Source: Pseudomonas sp. GM79 (lineage in GTDB: Bacteria > Pseudomonadota > Gammaproteobacteria > Pseudomonadales > Pseudomonadaceae). Taken from it: DNA of 64,000 bases. The notes beneath the pieces are model-generated. The model ran no database searches. It was not told the DNA's origin and saw only the letters and a list, made by a program, of their open reading frames with translations. Each line of letters starts with the position of its first letter. Position 1 is the first letter of the stretch. The translations under genes and the position numbers were made by a program. The stretch is from contig NZ_AKJE01000025.1 of the NCBI RefSeq assembly GCF_000282495.1, forward strand, positions 62,001 to 126,000, read 5' to 3'. Below are positions 54,039 through 62,494 of this stretch, piece by piece.

Positions 54039-54295
54039 TTGGGTAATGCCCTCTAAAGTGGGCTGGCTATTGTTGTGTACCTGGCCGCCGGGTGGGCGTC
54101 GGTCGCGTGCTGGCTATGATCCTGCACCTGAGCATGCTTGTCCCGAGTTTAGTAGCGAAATGATTCCGCGTCCGATGGTTTGAGGCTTACAGAGGATCGG
54201 GGTTTTGGTGGCGGGTAGGTGATCAGGGTCAAAGAAAAGGCCCGGATGGAGAGGTGTGGGCGTTTTTTGGAAGCAGCTAAACCTTTTTCCAGGGC

Positions 54296-54325
54296 AAAAA
54301 AAAAGCAGCCTGATCAGGCTGCTTT
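54296..54325 (-). terminator. Intrinsic terminator, reverse strand
   Basis: Stem AAAGCAGCCTGATCAGGCTGCTTT followed on the reverse strand by an unbroken T-run. It points away from the 54731 gene and has no annotated gene to terminate. Confidence 0.8.
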
Positions 54326-54457
54326 GATGAATAGGTGCTTGATATTGTGCTCCCTCAAGCAGGGGAGGAGAGGTTTACCCGAGCGCTGATTTTCAGGTCA
54401 TCAACGGGGCTCCTACATCGACTATCGCCACCTGAAGGCAGTCGGTTTCGCGCTCTC
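54296..54457 (-). ncRNA. Candidate small regulatory RNA
   Basis: On the reverse strand a perfect -35 hexamer TTGACA (54492-54487), a 17-base spacer and a -10-like GAAAAT (54469-54464) precede a transcript of about 160 bases ending in a clean intrinsic terminator: AAAGCAGCC/GGCTGCTTT stem with TGATCA in the middle, then nine T residues. No ORF fits in it and no annotated gene lies upstream on that strand. This is inference from signals; no known sRNA family is recognised. Confidence 0.45.
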
Positions 54458-54730
54458 GATTAAATTTTCTTCCCGTGTGACGCGGGTGTCAACGGGTGTA
54501 TTTGACCGTGTGTCGGCGTCTTTCCGGGCCGGTTTTTTCTTGGTCGGCATACCGCCTCGCAATGACGGTGAAGACTTTCGCAGCGAAAGAAAAGGTTCAG
54601 GGGCATAAACTCGTTACACCACGTCACTAATGATGTTCCCGTCCCCACCTTTATCCCCCTGACCCCACCTCATACAGTCCTCTCCAACGCCTCCCCATCA
54701 TTCCGATGAGAAGGTCACTGGAGATTCATC

Positions 54731-54952
54731 ATGCCTTTCGTAAGCGTACGCATTACCCGCGATGGCGTTACCTCAGAGCAGAAAGCTCAGGTGATTGCCG
54801 AAATCACTGAAACCCTGGAACGCGTCCTCAACAAACGCCCGGACCTGACCCACATCGTGATCGAAGAAGTCGACACCGATAACTGGGGCTATGCCGGGAT
54901 CACCACTACCCAGTACCGAAAACAACTGGCTGAGGCGCAGGGCCAGTCATGA
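54731..54952 (+). CDS. 4-oxalocrotonate tautomerase-family protein
   Basis: A 73-residue tautomerase subunit. The Met is followed by the catalytic Pro (MPFVSVRITRDGVTSEQK). Family members tautomerise enol/keto acids in hexamers. It overlaps the FrnE-like gene by 4 bases, so the small operon tautomerase-FrnE-SDR is co-translated. Confidence 0.9.
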   Translation: MPFVSVRITRDGVTSEQKAQVIAEITETLERVLNKRPDLTHIVIEEVDTDNWGYAGITTTQYRKQLAEAQGQS

Positions 54953-55605
54953 CTACGTCCGTCGCCATCGATTTTGTCTCCGATGTGGTGTGTCCGTGGT
55001 GCGCCTTGGGCGCGACGGCGCTGGAGCGAGCGATCGAGAACGTGGCCGGCGAAGTCTCGGTCCAGCTGACTTACAAGCCCTTCGAGTTGAACCCGGACAT
55101 GCCGGCGGGAGGCGAGAACGCGATCGAGCACTTGATGCGCAAGTACGGGCGCAGCGCCGATGAAGTTGCCGCTGGCAAAGCGATGCAGATCGCTCGCGGT
55201 GAGGCCATTGGCTTGCGCTTCGATCTGGAGAAACGCAGCCATTTCTACAACACATTCGATGCTCACCGGCTGTTGTTGTGGGCGTTGCAGAAAGGGCGAC
55301 AGGTCGAACTCAAGAAAGCCTTGCTGCGCGCCTATTTCAGCGACGGCCAGAACCCGAGTGATCACCAGACGCTGGTTCGTCTGGCGGCGGAAGTGGGGCT
55401 GGATACAACGGCTGCGCGTGAGGTGCTGGCATCCGGAGCGTTTGCCAAGGAAGTGCGTGAGCTTGAGGCGTTTTATCGCGAGCGCGGCATTAATTCGGTC
55501 CCGGCCATGGTGCTTAACGGGCGTCACCTGGTGTCCGGTTCGCAGTCGGTTGAGTACTACGAACAGATGCTGAGGCAAATGGCGCAAACACCTGCCGAAG
55601 CCTGA
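54949..55605 (+). CDS. FrnE-like DsbA-family oxidoreductase
   Basis: A 218-residue cytoplasmic thioredoxin-fold protein with CPWC at residues 15-18 (FVSDVVCPWCALGA) and cis-Pro in INSVPAMVLNGRH. FrnE-type proteins are disulfide isomerases or 2-hydroxychromene-2-carboxylate isomerase relatives. Second gene of the tautomerase operon; the SDR follows after 42 bases. Confidence 0.9.
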   Translation: MTTSVAIDFVSDVVCPWCALGATALERAIENVAGEVSVQLTYKPFELNPDMPAGGENAIEHLMRKYGRSADEVAAGKAMQIARGEAIGLRFDLEKRSHFYNTFDAHRLLLWALQKGRQVELKKALLRAYFSDGQNPSDHQTLVRLAAEVGLDTTAAREVLASGAFAKEVRELEAFYRERGINSVPAMVLNGRHLVSGSQSVEYYEQMLRQMAQTPAEA

Positions 55606-55647
55606 TTGATCACTTTTCAAACCATCATTTATCAGTTGAGGTTCATC

Positions 55648-56358
55648 ATGAGCAATTCGAAAAAAGTCATCGTCATTACAGGCGCCTCCCAAGGTCTCGG
55701 CGCAGGTATGGTCAAGGCGTTTCGTGAACTCGATTACCGGGTGGTCGCCACTTCGCGTTCGATCCAGCCGTCCACCGACCCGGACATTCACACCGTGGCA
55801 GGCGACATCGGCGACCCGGCGGTCGCCCAGCGCGTCATCCGTGAAGCGATCGAACGTTTCGGCCGTATCGATACCCTGGTCAACAACGCCGGGATCTTCG
55901 TCGCCAAGCCGTTTACTGCCTACACCCACGAAGACTACGCCGCAGTCTTGTCGGTGAACCTGAATGGTTTCTTCTACATCACCCAACTCGCCATCACCGA
56001 GATGGAAAAACAAGGCAGCGGTCACGTCGTCAACATCACCACCAGCCTGGTGGATCACGCTATAGACGGTGTGCCGTCAGTACTGGCGTCGTTGACCAAA
56101 GGTGGCTTGAATGCGGCGACCAAATCCCTGGCCATCGAGTACGCCAAGCGTGGGATTCGGGTGAACGCGGTCAGCCCCGGCATCATCAAGACGCCGATGC
56201 ATGGCGAAGAAACCCATGAAGCGCTGGGGAGTTTGCATCCGGTTGGGCGCATGGGGGAGATCAGCGACATTGCTCAGGCTGTGGTGTATCTGGACAGCGC
56301 CAACTTTGTCACCGGGGAGATTCTGCATGTTGATGGCGGGCAGAGTGCGGGTCACTGA
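55648..56358 (+). CDS. SDR-family protein lacking the catalytic tyrosine
   Basis: A 236-residue classical SDR fold: TGASQGLG at 11-18, NNAG motif, ITTSL with the catalytic Ser position. The catalytic Lys is in SLTKGG, but four residues before it, where the Tyr of YxxxK should stand, is Ala (VLASLTK). The DNA reading is unambiguous (GCG TCG TTG ACC AAA). ATG 55648 is chosen (MSNSKKVIVITGA) with GAGG before it. The enzyme may use another acid or have lost reductase activity. Third gene of the tautomerase/FrnE operon. Confidence 0.85.
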   Translation: MSNSKKVIVITGASQGLGAGMVKAFRELDYRVVATSRSIQPSTDPDIHTVAGDIGDPAVAQRVIREAIERFGRIDTLVNNAGIFVAKPFTAYTHEDYAAVLSVNLNGFFYITQLAITEMEKQGSGHVVNITTSLVDHAIDGVPSVLASLTKGGLNAATKSLAIEYAKRGIRVNAVSPGIIKTPMHGEETHEALGSLHPVGRMGEISDIAQAVVYLDSANFVTGEILHVDGGQSAGH

Positions 56359-56383
56359 GACCTGATTTACACCCCAGAAGCAA

Positions 56384-56416
56384 CAAAGCCCTCGCATTGC
56401 TGCGAGGGCTTTGTTT
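56384..56416 (+). terminator. Rho-independent terminator, copy 1 of a duplicated element
   Basis: Stem AAAGCCCTCGCA/TGCGAGGGCTTTG with loop TTGC, then T-rich tail. It closes the tautomerase/FrnE/SDR operon. The segment from about 56371 to 56418 recurs at 58453-58500 with one mismatch. Confidence 0.9.
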
Positions 56417-56491
56417 TGATGCAGTGCTGGAGCAGCGAAGGATGCTCCAGGCTGATGATTTCATTTCTTCCCAAGGATGGATATTTACCCA

Positions 56492-57241
56492 ATGCTCAAG
56501 TTCAACGCTCATCTCGGTTTCCAATTCAATGAATTGCCTTTTCTGCAACGCATCGAAGCCGCCGCCGCAGCGGGTTTTCGGGCGGTGGAGTTCCCGTCGC
56601 CCTATGAATTCGACGCGAGCCTCCTGGCAGACCACCTGGCGCAATACAGTCTGCCGTTGATTCAGTTCGCCGCACCGGCGGGCGTTACCAAAGGCATCGC
56701 TGCCTTGCAGGGCAAGGAAGAAGAGTTTCGCCACGGTTTGCTCCAGGCCGCCCGCTATGCAAAGGCGCTGGCATGTTCGGATGTCCACATCATGTCTGGC
56801 GTTACGACGCAGGATGACGCAGGACCTATCTTCGGAGGCAACCTGGAGTATGCCGTCAAGTACTTCGAGGATCAGGGATTGCGGCCGCTTATCGAAGTAA
56901 TTTGTACGCAAGAGATGCCGGGCTATTACATGTCTGACTTCAGCAAGGCGCAACAGGTGCTGGAGACCTTCCCGAGTGTCGGGCTGATTCTCGATCTTTA
57001 CCATGCTCAGCTTTTGACCGGAGATGCGGTAGATGTTCTGGCTCGGTTTTATGACAGAACAGTCCATGTGCAAATAGCCGACTGCCCGGGGCGTCACGAA
57101 CCGGGAACAGGGAACATCAACTTCGCAGTTTTGTTCGCCGCGCTGGAGCAGCGTGGCTACACAGGATGGATCGGGTGTGAATACCGTCCTTCCGGTTCCA
57201 CTGTTGCGAGCCTTGACTGGATTAAACAGCTAAGTGCTTAG
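56492..57241 (+). CDS. Hydroxypyruvate isomerase-family TIM-barrel protein
   Basis: A 249-residue sugar-phosphate isomerase-like barrel (Hyi/OtnI group). Family blocks are MLKFNAHLGFQFNELPF, AGFRAVEFPSPYE, metal ligand candidates in LIEVIC, LILDLYHAQ, VQIADCPGRHEPGTGNINF and GWIGCEYRP. It probably isomerises hydroxypyruvate or 2-oxo-tetronate. ATG 56492 is favoured over ATG 56477, because AAGG at 56473 is too close to the latter. It is alone between the terminator at 56384 and an AT-rich spacer. Confidence 0.88.
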   Translation: MLKFNAHLGFQFNELPFLQRIEAAAAAGFRAVEFPSPYEFDASLLADHLAQYSLPLIQFAAPAGVTKGIAALQGKEEEFRHGLLQAARYAKALACSDVHIMSGVTTQDDAGPIFGGNLEYAVKYFEDQGLRPLIEVICTQEMPGYYMSDFSKAQQVLETFPSVGLILDLYHAQLLTGDAVDVLARFYDRTVHVQIADCPGRHEPGTGNINFAVLFAALEQRGYTGWIGCEYRPSGSTVASLDWIKQLSA

Positions 57242-57490
57242 CGCTTGCGATGCGGACGGGATTCGCATTTCACATACGAGCGTTCAGAGCTAATCCACCA
57301 AGTTCTATAACTTCAGGTACTTAGTGGTACGTCATTGCGCCCAAAAAAACTAAATCCATCCTGTTGTTTCTACGATGTTTAAGAATTCATTGCTGGAGTC
57401 GTGCTGCTGCCGGCTCTGGCATGGCCGCCAGCGAACTAAACTAGTTGTATCTCTGTAGCAGATGTCTCTCCAGAGGTAAGGAGGTGTCAA

Positions 57491-57889
57491 ATGGCTATTC
57501 GTGATACCTATCAGGAAATTGAGCAGACCCTGGGTCTGGTACCGGAGTGGATCAAGCAGATGCCGGAAGGCGGAGCGATCGGATTCTGGGGCGTGGCCCG
57601 GGACTTCTGGCTGGCGGATACCAAGATTCCAAATAAGTACAAGGAGTTGATAGGTCTGGCGGTGTCCGGGGCGACCCGTTGCAAGTATTGCGCCCTGTTT
57701 CATACCGAAGCCGCGCGCTTGTTTGGCGCGAGCGATGAGGAAATTTCCGAAGCCAGCTTTATGGGCTCGCTGACCATGATGGGCAGCACCTTTATTAACG
57801 CCCAGCAGATCGATTACGAGCAGTTCCGGCAGGAAACGCTGAGTATCGTCCGGTATGTCAAAGATCACTCGCAACCCAAAGCCGCTTAA
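57491..57889 (+). CDS. Carboxymuconolactone decarboxylase (AhpD-like) family protein
   Basis: A 132-residue helical protein with the AhpD-like redox motif C64-x2-C67-x3-H71 (ATRCKYCALFHTEAA). Members act as peroxidase partners or thiol-disulfide reductants. ATG 57491 follows GGAGGTGTCAA. Its 3' end overlaps the next gene by 35 bases. Confidence 0.88.
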   Translation: MAIRDTYQEIEQTLGLVPEWIKQMPEGGAIGFWGVARDFWLADTKIPNKYKELIGLAVSGATRCKYCALFHTEAARLFGASDEEISEASFMGSLTMMGSTFINAQQIDYEQFRQETLSIVRYVKDHSQPKAA

Positions 57890-58211
57890 GCCGTTGCGCG
57901 AACCTGCCCTTCGCCAGCTGACGAAGGATAAGTTGATTGCAATCACCAGCGATGGTCCCAGGACCACCGCTCGGTGGCAAGCGGCTGTGCTGCGAGCCAT
58001 CAGCGAACTAATGCAATACAGCGATACCGCCCGCGAAGAAAACCAAGACCTGCGCATCCCCTTCGCCAAAGCACTCCATGACCTCTATGCCGGACAGAAG
58101 TCCGACGCCGAGTTGACGGAAATGGTGCTGCTGATGCTGGAAGTGGAAACCGCCCCCTTGCTCGGCAAAGGGCCTCACGCAGGAACGGCATCCGGGAACA
58201 ACAACCTCTGA
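57855..58211 (+). CDS. Hypothetical protein overlapping the AhpD-like gene
   Basis: A 118-residue basic-to-acidic protein with no recognised family (MSKITRNPKPLKPLREPALR; helical middle; GKGPHAGTASGNNNL tail). It overlaps its neighbour by 35 bases in another frame. There is no Shine-Dalgarno, so it depends on coupled translation if real. Amino acid composition is protein-like. A shadow ORF on the other strand was rejected. Confidence 0.55.
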   Translation: MSKITRNPKPLKPLREPALRQLTKDKLIAITSDGPRTTARWQAAVLRAISELMQYSDTAREENQDLRIPFAKALHDLYAGQKSDAELTEMVLLMLEVETAPLLGKGPHAGTASGNNNL

Positions 58212-58460
58212 GAAGTGGAAAAGGGACAACTTTATTTTCCCAGATGGAAATCGTCGTATCCCTGGTTTGAGCAAAAAAGACCCGCACGATTTGAGCATGC
58301 TGACAACGTCAACCTAGGCTTGGCGGGTGTATTGGTGTGCATTTGAGGTAGGTGCAGTCGCTCGTCAACGTCATGCTGAAGCGAATGTGTAACGGCAGGC
58401 ACGCAGGTGAATTTGGTGGGGCTATCAAGGTCGGGTGGAAGCAGATTCTCCAACCCCAGA

Positions 58461-58500
58461 AACAACAAAGCCCTCGCATTGCTGCGAGGGCTTTGTTTTG
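58461..58500 (-). terminator. Terminator beside tRNA-Thr, copy 2 of a duplicated element
   Basis: Same hairpin as at 56384 (AAAGCCCTCGCA/TGCGAGGGCTTTG). It lies 2 bases past the 3' end of the tRNA gene and so ends the tRNA transcript; it also suits the forward-strand genes. Confidence 0.85.
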
Positions 58501-58502
58501 TA

Positions 58503-58578
<76 letters not shown>

Positions 58579-58656
58579 GTGTTAGGGCGACGATTATAGC
58601 GATTGGGTTGGTTCTGTAAACCCCTGAATTCAGACTATTTTTACGCCGGCGTTCGG

Positions 58657-59481
58657 TCAGGCGCGAACCAGCACTTTCTTGAGCTTCTGCAGGGCACGCC
58701 AGGCTCGGCTGTTTTGCATCGCCCGCAGCTGCGCTTCGGCGTGTTCGGCGCGTTGCAGGGCGGCGGCGAGGTGGTTTTCGGCGTCAGTGACGGGGTGGCT
58801 GAAGTTGTGGCCGCGGCAGAACTGGAATTCGTCCAGGTTGCATGGCGGAATGTCGAAGGCGGGTTTGAGGGCCAGGTGTTCTTCGGCGAGGTAGTAGGTG
58901 TTGATGCCGTCGAACAGGATGGGCTGGTAGCCGGCGCCGGTGACGAGGTTTTCCCAGGTCTGGTCGCGTTCCCATGGGGTTTCGATGAGGATGATCCATG
59001 GACGCCATCGGGTGAAGTCCATGCCGCGCAGGACGGTTTCTTCGTGGCCTTCGACGTCGATTTTCAGGAAGTGGATCGTGCGGTTCCCGGCGTGTTGTTC
59101 ACAGATGGAGGCCAGGGTGCGGGATTTGACGGTTTGGCTGCGCACGTCCATGCCGGCATCTTTGTGTTGCTGGGCCAGGGCCGGGTCGAGGGTCGACAGG
59201 CCGGTGCCGGCGATGCCGTAGAAGGTCAGGTCGTCGGCGCTTTCGCCGGCCACGCATTGCAGGTTGATGTCGTTGGGGCGTTGTTCGCACAGGGCGTCGT
59301 AATAATTTGGCATGGGTTCGACGTTGATGCCGGTCCAGCCGCGGTCATAAAAGGCCTTGGTGACGGAGTCCTGGGTGGGGTGGTTGGCCCCGATGTCGAT
59401 GTAAAAGCCATTTTCGACGTATTTGAGGGCGCGCCACAGGCGGATGTCTTCGAAATTCTGGGCGTAAGAAATGAACGTCAC
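58657..59481 (-). CDS. FkbM-family methyltransferase
   Basis: A 274-residue SAM-dependent methyltransferase. The SAM motif is FYIDIGANHPTQDSVTK near residues 27-43, followed by NVEPMPNYYDAL and LKIDVEGHEETVLRG, typical of FkbM enzymes that O-methylate sugars or small products. The C-terminal 40 residues are a basic coiled-coil-like tail (AAALQRAEHAEAQLRAMQ). It stands alone beside tRNA-Thr. A role in modifying surface polysaccharide is possible but not shown. Confidence 0.85.
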   Translation of the reverse strand: MTFISYAQNFEDIRLWRALKYVENGFYIDIGANHPTQDSVTKAFYDRGWTGINVEPMPNYYDALCEQRPNDINLQCVAGESADDLTFYGIAGTGLSTLDPALAQQHKDAGMDVRSQTVKSRTLASICEQHAGNRTIHFLKIDVEGHEETVLRGMDFTRWRPWIILIETPWERDQTWENLVTGAGYQPILFDGINTYYLAEEHLALKPAFDIPPCNLDEFQFCRGHNFSHPVTDAENHLAAALQRAEHAEAQLRAMQNSRAWRALQKLKKVLVRA

Positions 59482-59824
59482 GGTCGCATCCTGTCGGTCA
59501 GATTTTTCTTGTTCATGGCCGCACTGTCGGCGTCCTTGTATGCGTGTATAGCAAGGGACGTTGCAAGGCGCAATTTTGCGCTATGGATGTCCGGTGTTCG
59601 GCGGTTATGTCGTTTTGATTAAATGCTTATGCACAATGGAGCAGGGGCGATGGCCTGTTCATTACGATTTTGTGAACTCGTTCTCATTTGTCTGCAAATG
59701 CCTGTTTTACCGGTTTTTTATAATGGTGAACAAAAAATGACCAGCAGTGTTTAAGGCGTAAAACGGCGCGGATATTGGATCCACGATAATTCCATCAACA
59801 GAGTTATCCACAGGCTGTGGCTAT
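59482..59824. other. AT-richer intergenic region with DnaA-box-like site
   Basis: About 343 bases with a lower GC content than the flanks. It probably holds the FkbM gene promoter. A perfect TTATCCACA is at 59805-59813. No ORF or RNA gene is supported. Confidence 0.5.
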
Positions 59825-61054
59825 TTAAGGACGTTCTGCCAGGAGTAGGAAATTACGCGGCGTGAGTGGAGTTTTACAGAAGGTGCCGAGACGAACGGCG
59901 TAACCCTGTTCAATGAGGAAAAGTGCCCGATCAAGTACCAGCCACAGCTCCAGCGGCCGTCGGAAAAGGCCTCGTAGCAGCTCCAGATTGCGGACTTCAG
60001 CCAATCGCTGCCAACCGGCGGTTTCGAGTGTAGTCCAATCTGGGGCACCAACTGTGGATAAGTCTTTGAGTGTTGCCAGATCGCGGCAGTAATCGGCGAA
60101 AGACTTGTCCAGCCAGGCGCTGGGCAGGGAAGGGGTTGGCAGGTATTCGTCGACGCCGCGCAGTTGCCGTTGCAGCAAGTCGAACGCCAGGCGCCGGGCC
60201 ATGGAGGTGTCGCGCTGGCGTCGGACGCGAGCGCCGGCGGTGACGGTTTCGCTCATCGGCAGCGCAAGATCATCAACGGAGAGACGTAGGTCGGAGCGCT
60301 CAGCCGCGCGGGAAAGCGGCTGATAGGTGTTCGGACTGATCCGGTTGTAGCAGCACGGTGCGATGGCCAGTTGTTTGCAACCGGCGGCGCTGGCGAGCTG
60401 GATCAGTCGCACATGCAGATCACCGCAGGCGTGCAGCGCTACGGGCGTGTGTTCGGCGTTCAATAAGGAGGCTGCGCCTGGCGCGAGCACATCCTGCTCG
60501 ACGTGCAACGCATGCAACTGATGACGCTGGCTGAGTGCCTGGCCGCTGGCGACCAGCGCCGGGTCGAACTCCAGGCACGTCAGTTGTTGCCCGGTTTGCA
60601 GCAGACGCCGCCCCAAATGGCCCTTGCCCGAACACCAATCCAGCCAATGCGTCGGTGCATGAGCAAACTGCAGGCGACCGGCGAACGCTTCAATCTGCTG
60701 CCATTTGCGCCCCGGCACATCCACATTCAATCGATGACTTGCCGCTTCAAGTGTACGAGCTGGTAATTCACCCACCGTGCTCAGGTCAGCAGACATCGCG
60801 GCCAATGAGGCAAATGGCTCCGGCGCATCAAGCAAACAAGGTTGGTTATGACTGCTTTCCGCATCCTCCAGTGACCGTCCGCGTAGCCAAAGCGCCAACT
60901 CCGGGTAGGACGCTTCCCAAGACAGCTGCAGGTGGGTAAACGGTCGAGGTTTCCATAGCGCTTGATGCTCGATCAGGAAAGCATCCAGCGCGGTGAAACG
61001 GGCGAGAAGGGCCTCGCCCGTCAGCACGCAGGAATCAACGCCCTTGGCAGGCAT
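59825..61054 (-). CDS. Methyltransf_32-like SAM-dependent methyltransferase
   Basis: A 409-residue protein with a central SAM-binding domain: WLDWCSGKGHLGRRLL (motif I), LTCLEFDPALVASG, VALHACGDLHVRL, and AIAPCCYNRI, the set typical of the PF13679 family (GSTCD/METTL25-like). The frame begins at ATG 61054, overlapping the hisM end by 20 bases; a GTG at 61027 is a possible alternative start. It would be the last gene of the amino-acid transport operon. Target unknown, RNA methylation being a guess from relatives. Confidence 0.8.
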   Translation of the reverse strand: MPAKGVDSCVLTGEALLARFTALDAFLIEHQALWKPRPFTHLQLSWEASYPELALWLRGRSLEDAESSHNQPCLLDAPEPFASLAAMSADLSTVGELPARTLEAASHRLNVDVPGRKWQQIEAFAGRLQFAHAPTHWLDWCSGKGHLGRRLLQTGQQLTCLEFDPALVASGQALSQRHQLHALHVEQDVLAPGAASLLNAEHTPVALHACGDLHVRLIQLASAAGCKQLAIAPCCYNRISPNTYQPLSRAAERSDLRLSVDDLALPMSETVTAGARVRRQRDTSMARRLAFDLLQRQLRGVDEYLPTPSLPSAWLDKSFADYCRDLATLKDLSTVGAPDWTTLETAGWQRLAEVRNLELLRGLFRRPLELWLVLDRALFLIEQGYAVRLGTFCKTPLTPRNFLLLAERP

Positions 61055-61724
61055 CGACGCGCAGCCAGCGCTCCAGCAGCTTGAAGCCGCGAACCAGCAC
61101 GTAAGCCATCAGCAGATAGAACATGCCCGCGGCGAAGAAAATCTCCACTGGCAGGTAGGTGCGGGCAATGATGGTGCGAGCCATGCCGGTCAATTCCAGC
61201 AAGGTCACGGTGCTGGCCAGGGCGCTGGCCTTGAGCATCAGGATCACTTCGTTGCTGTAGGCCGGCAGGCCGATGCGCGCCGCACGCGGCAGCATGATGT
61301 AGAACAGGGCTTTGGTCCGGGACATGCCCAGCGCCCGCGCCGCTTCAATCTCGCCCGGTGGAATGGCCTGGATCGCGCCGCGCAGGATCTCGGCGATGTA
61401 GGCCGCGGTGTGCAGGGTCATGGTCGCGGTGGCGCACCAGAACGGACTGCGCAGGTAGGGCCACATCGAGCTGTTACGCACCGCGTCGAACTGCGCCAGG
61501 CCGTAGTAGACCAGGAACAGCTGAACCAGCAGCGGTGTACCACGGAAAAAGAAGATGTAGCCGTAGGGGAATGCCCGCACGTACCAGAGTCGTGACGAGC
61601 GAGCGATGCCCAGCGGAATCGCCAGCAGCAACCCGGCGATCACGGCGATGGCCACCAGCTCCAGGGTCAGCGTCGCGCCCTGAGCCAGTTTTGGCAGCCA
61701 CTTGATGATGACTTCCCAGTTCAT
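61035..61724 (-). CDS. hisM: Histidine/basic amino acid ABC transporter permease HisM-like
   Basis: A 229-residue permease with [17 protein letters not shown] and the EAA loop GEIEAARALGMSRTKALFYIMLP. The ATG at 61724 overlaps the hisQ stop by 4 bases; the longer frame upstream is not permease-like. It forms a heterodimer with HisQ in the inner membrane. Confidence 0.87.
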   Translation of the reverse strand: MNWEVIIKWLPKLAQGATLTLELVAIAVIAGLLLAIPLGIARSSRLWYVRAFPYGYIFFFRGTPLLVQLFLVYYGLAQFDAVRNSSMWPYLRSPFWCATATMTLHTAAYIAEILRGAIQAIPPGEIEAARALGMSRTKALFYIMLPRAARIGLPAYSNEVILMLKASALASTVTLLELTGMARTIIARTYLPVEIFFAAGMFYLLMAYVLVRGFKLLERWLRVDACQGR

Positions 61725-62416
61725 TGGGTGCTCCTGGCGAAGCCGCGAGCGGCACGTCGTTCCATAAAGTGCATGCCGGTCATGGCCAGAATGGTCAGAC
61801 CCAGATACATGAAGGCGGCCACCATATAAAAGGTGAACGGTTGCTTGGATATCGTCACGCCGATTTGTGTGTGACGCATGATTTCTTCCAGGCCGATGAC
61901 GGAAACCAGCGCAGTGTCTTTCATCAGGATCATGAACAGGTTGCCCAGGCCGGGAAGGGCGATTCGCCACATCTGCGGCATGATCAGTCGGGTAAAGATG
62001 CGAAATTTCGACAGGCCCAAGGCCACGCCGGCTTCACGGTGACCCTTGGGGATCGCCAGAATCGCACCGCGAAACACTTCCGTGGCGTAGGCGCCGAAGC
62101 ACAGTCCCAGCGCAATCACGCCGGCGGCGAAGGCATTGAGTTCGAGGTCGGGGTTGCCGAAGAACTCGCCCAAGGCACGCATCAAGTTGACTGTGCCGAA
62201 GTAGATCAACAGCACCCAGAGCAATTCCGGGATGCCGCGAACCAGCGTGGAATAAGTGCCGCCAAGCCATTGCAGCGGCTTGTACGGGGAAGTCTTGGCC
62301 AAGGCGCCGAGCAGACCGAGCACCAGCCCCAGGCACAAGGCCGAGAGTGCCAGTTTCACAGTCATCAGCGCACCAGCGGCGAGCGCCGGGCCGAATCCGT
62401 AGAGGTCGATAATCAT
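61721..62416 (-). CDS. hisQ: Histidine/basic amino acid ABC transporter permease HisQ-like
   Basis: A 231-residue permease with about five spans, VRGIPELLWVLLIYFG and the EAA loop GHREAGVALGLSKFRIFTRLIMPQ. Second permease of the HisJQMP-type importer. It follows hisJ after 78 bases containing a stable hairpin. Confidence 0.87.
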   Translation of the reverse strand: MIIDLYGFGPALAAGALMTVKLALSALCLGLVLGLLGALAKTSPYKPLQWLGGTYSTLVRGIPELLWVLLIYFGTVNLMRALGEFFGNPDLELNAFAAGVIALGLCFGAYATEVFRGAILAIPKGHREAGVALGLSKFRIFTRLIMPQMWRIALPGLGNLFMILMKDTALVSVIGLEEIMRHTQIGVTISKQPFTFYMVAAFMYLGLTILAMTGMHFMERRAARGFARSTQ

Positions 62417-62452
62417 GGATTTCTATTCAAATCGCGGCAGGCAATGCGAAGG

Positions 62453-62481
62453 ACCGGCACCGTCAGAGAACGGCGCCGGCC
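62453..62481 (-). promoter_or_regulatory. Intercistronic hairpin between hisJ and hisQ
   Basis: GGCCGGCGCCGT and ACGGTGCCGGTC pair with one G-U-type mismatch around TCTCTG. There is no T-run, so it is probably a stabilising or partial-attenuation structure that lets the binding protein be made in excess, as in other ABC operons. Confidence 0.65.
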
Positions 62482-62494
62482 AGGCAGCTCAGAA

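Larger units (their letters stand above)
54039..54730. other. Large intergenic region with candidate small RNA
   Basis: About 690 bases without a convincing ORF. It contains the start side of the LysR gene, a strong reverse-strand terminator at 54296-54325 with a matching promoter at 54464-54492 (see the candidate ncRNA), and the leader of the 4-oxalocrotonate tautomerase gene with GAGATTC before ATG 54731. Confidence 0.6.
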
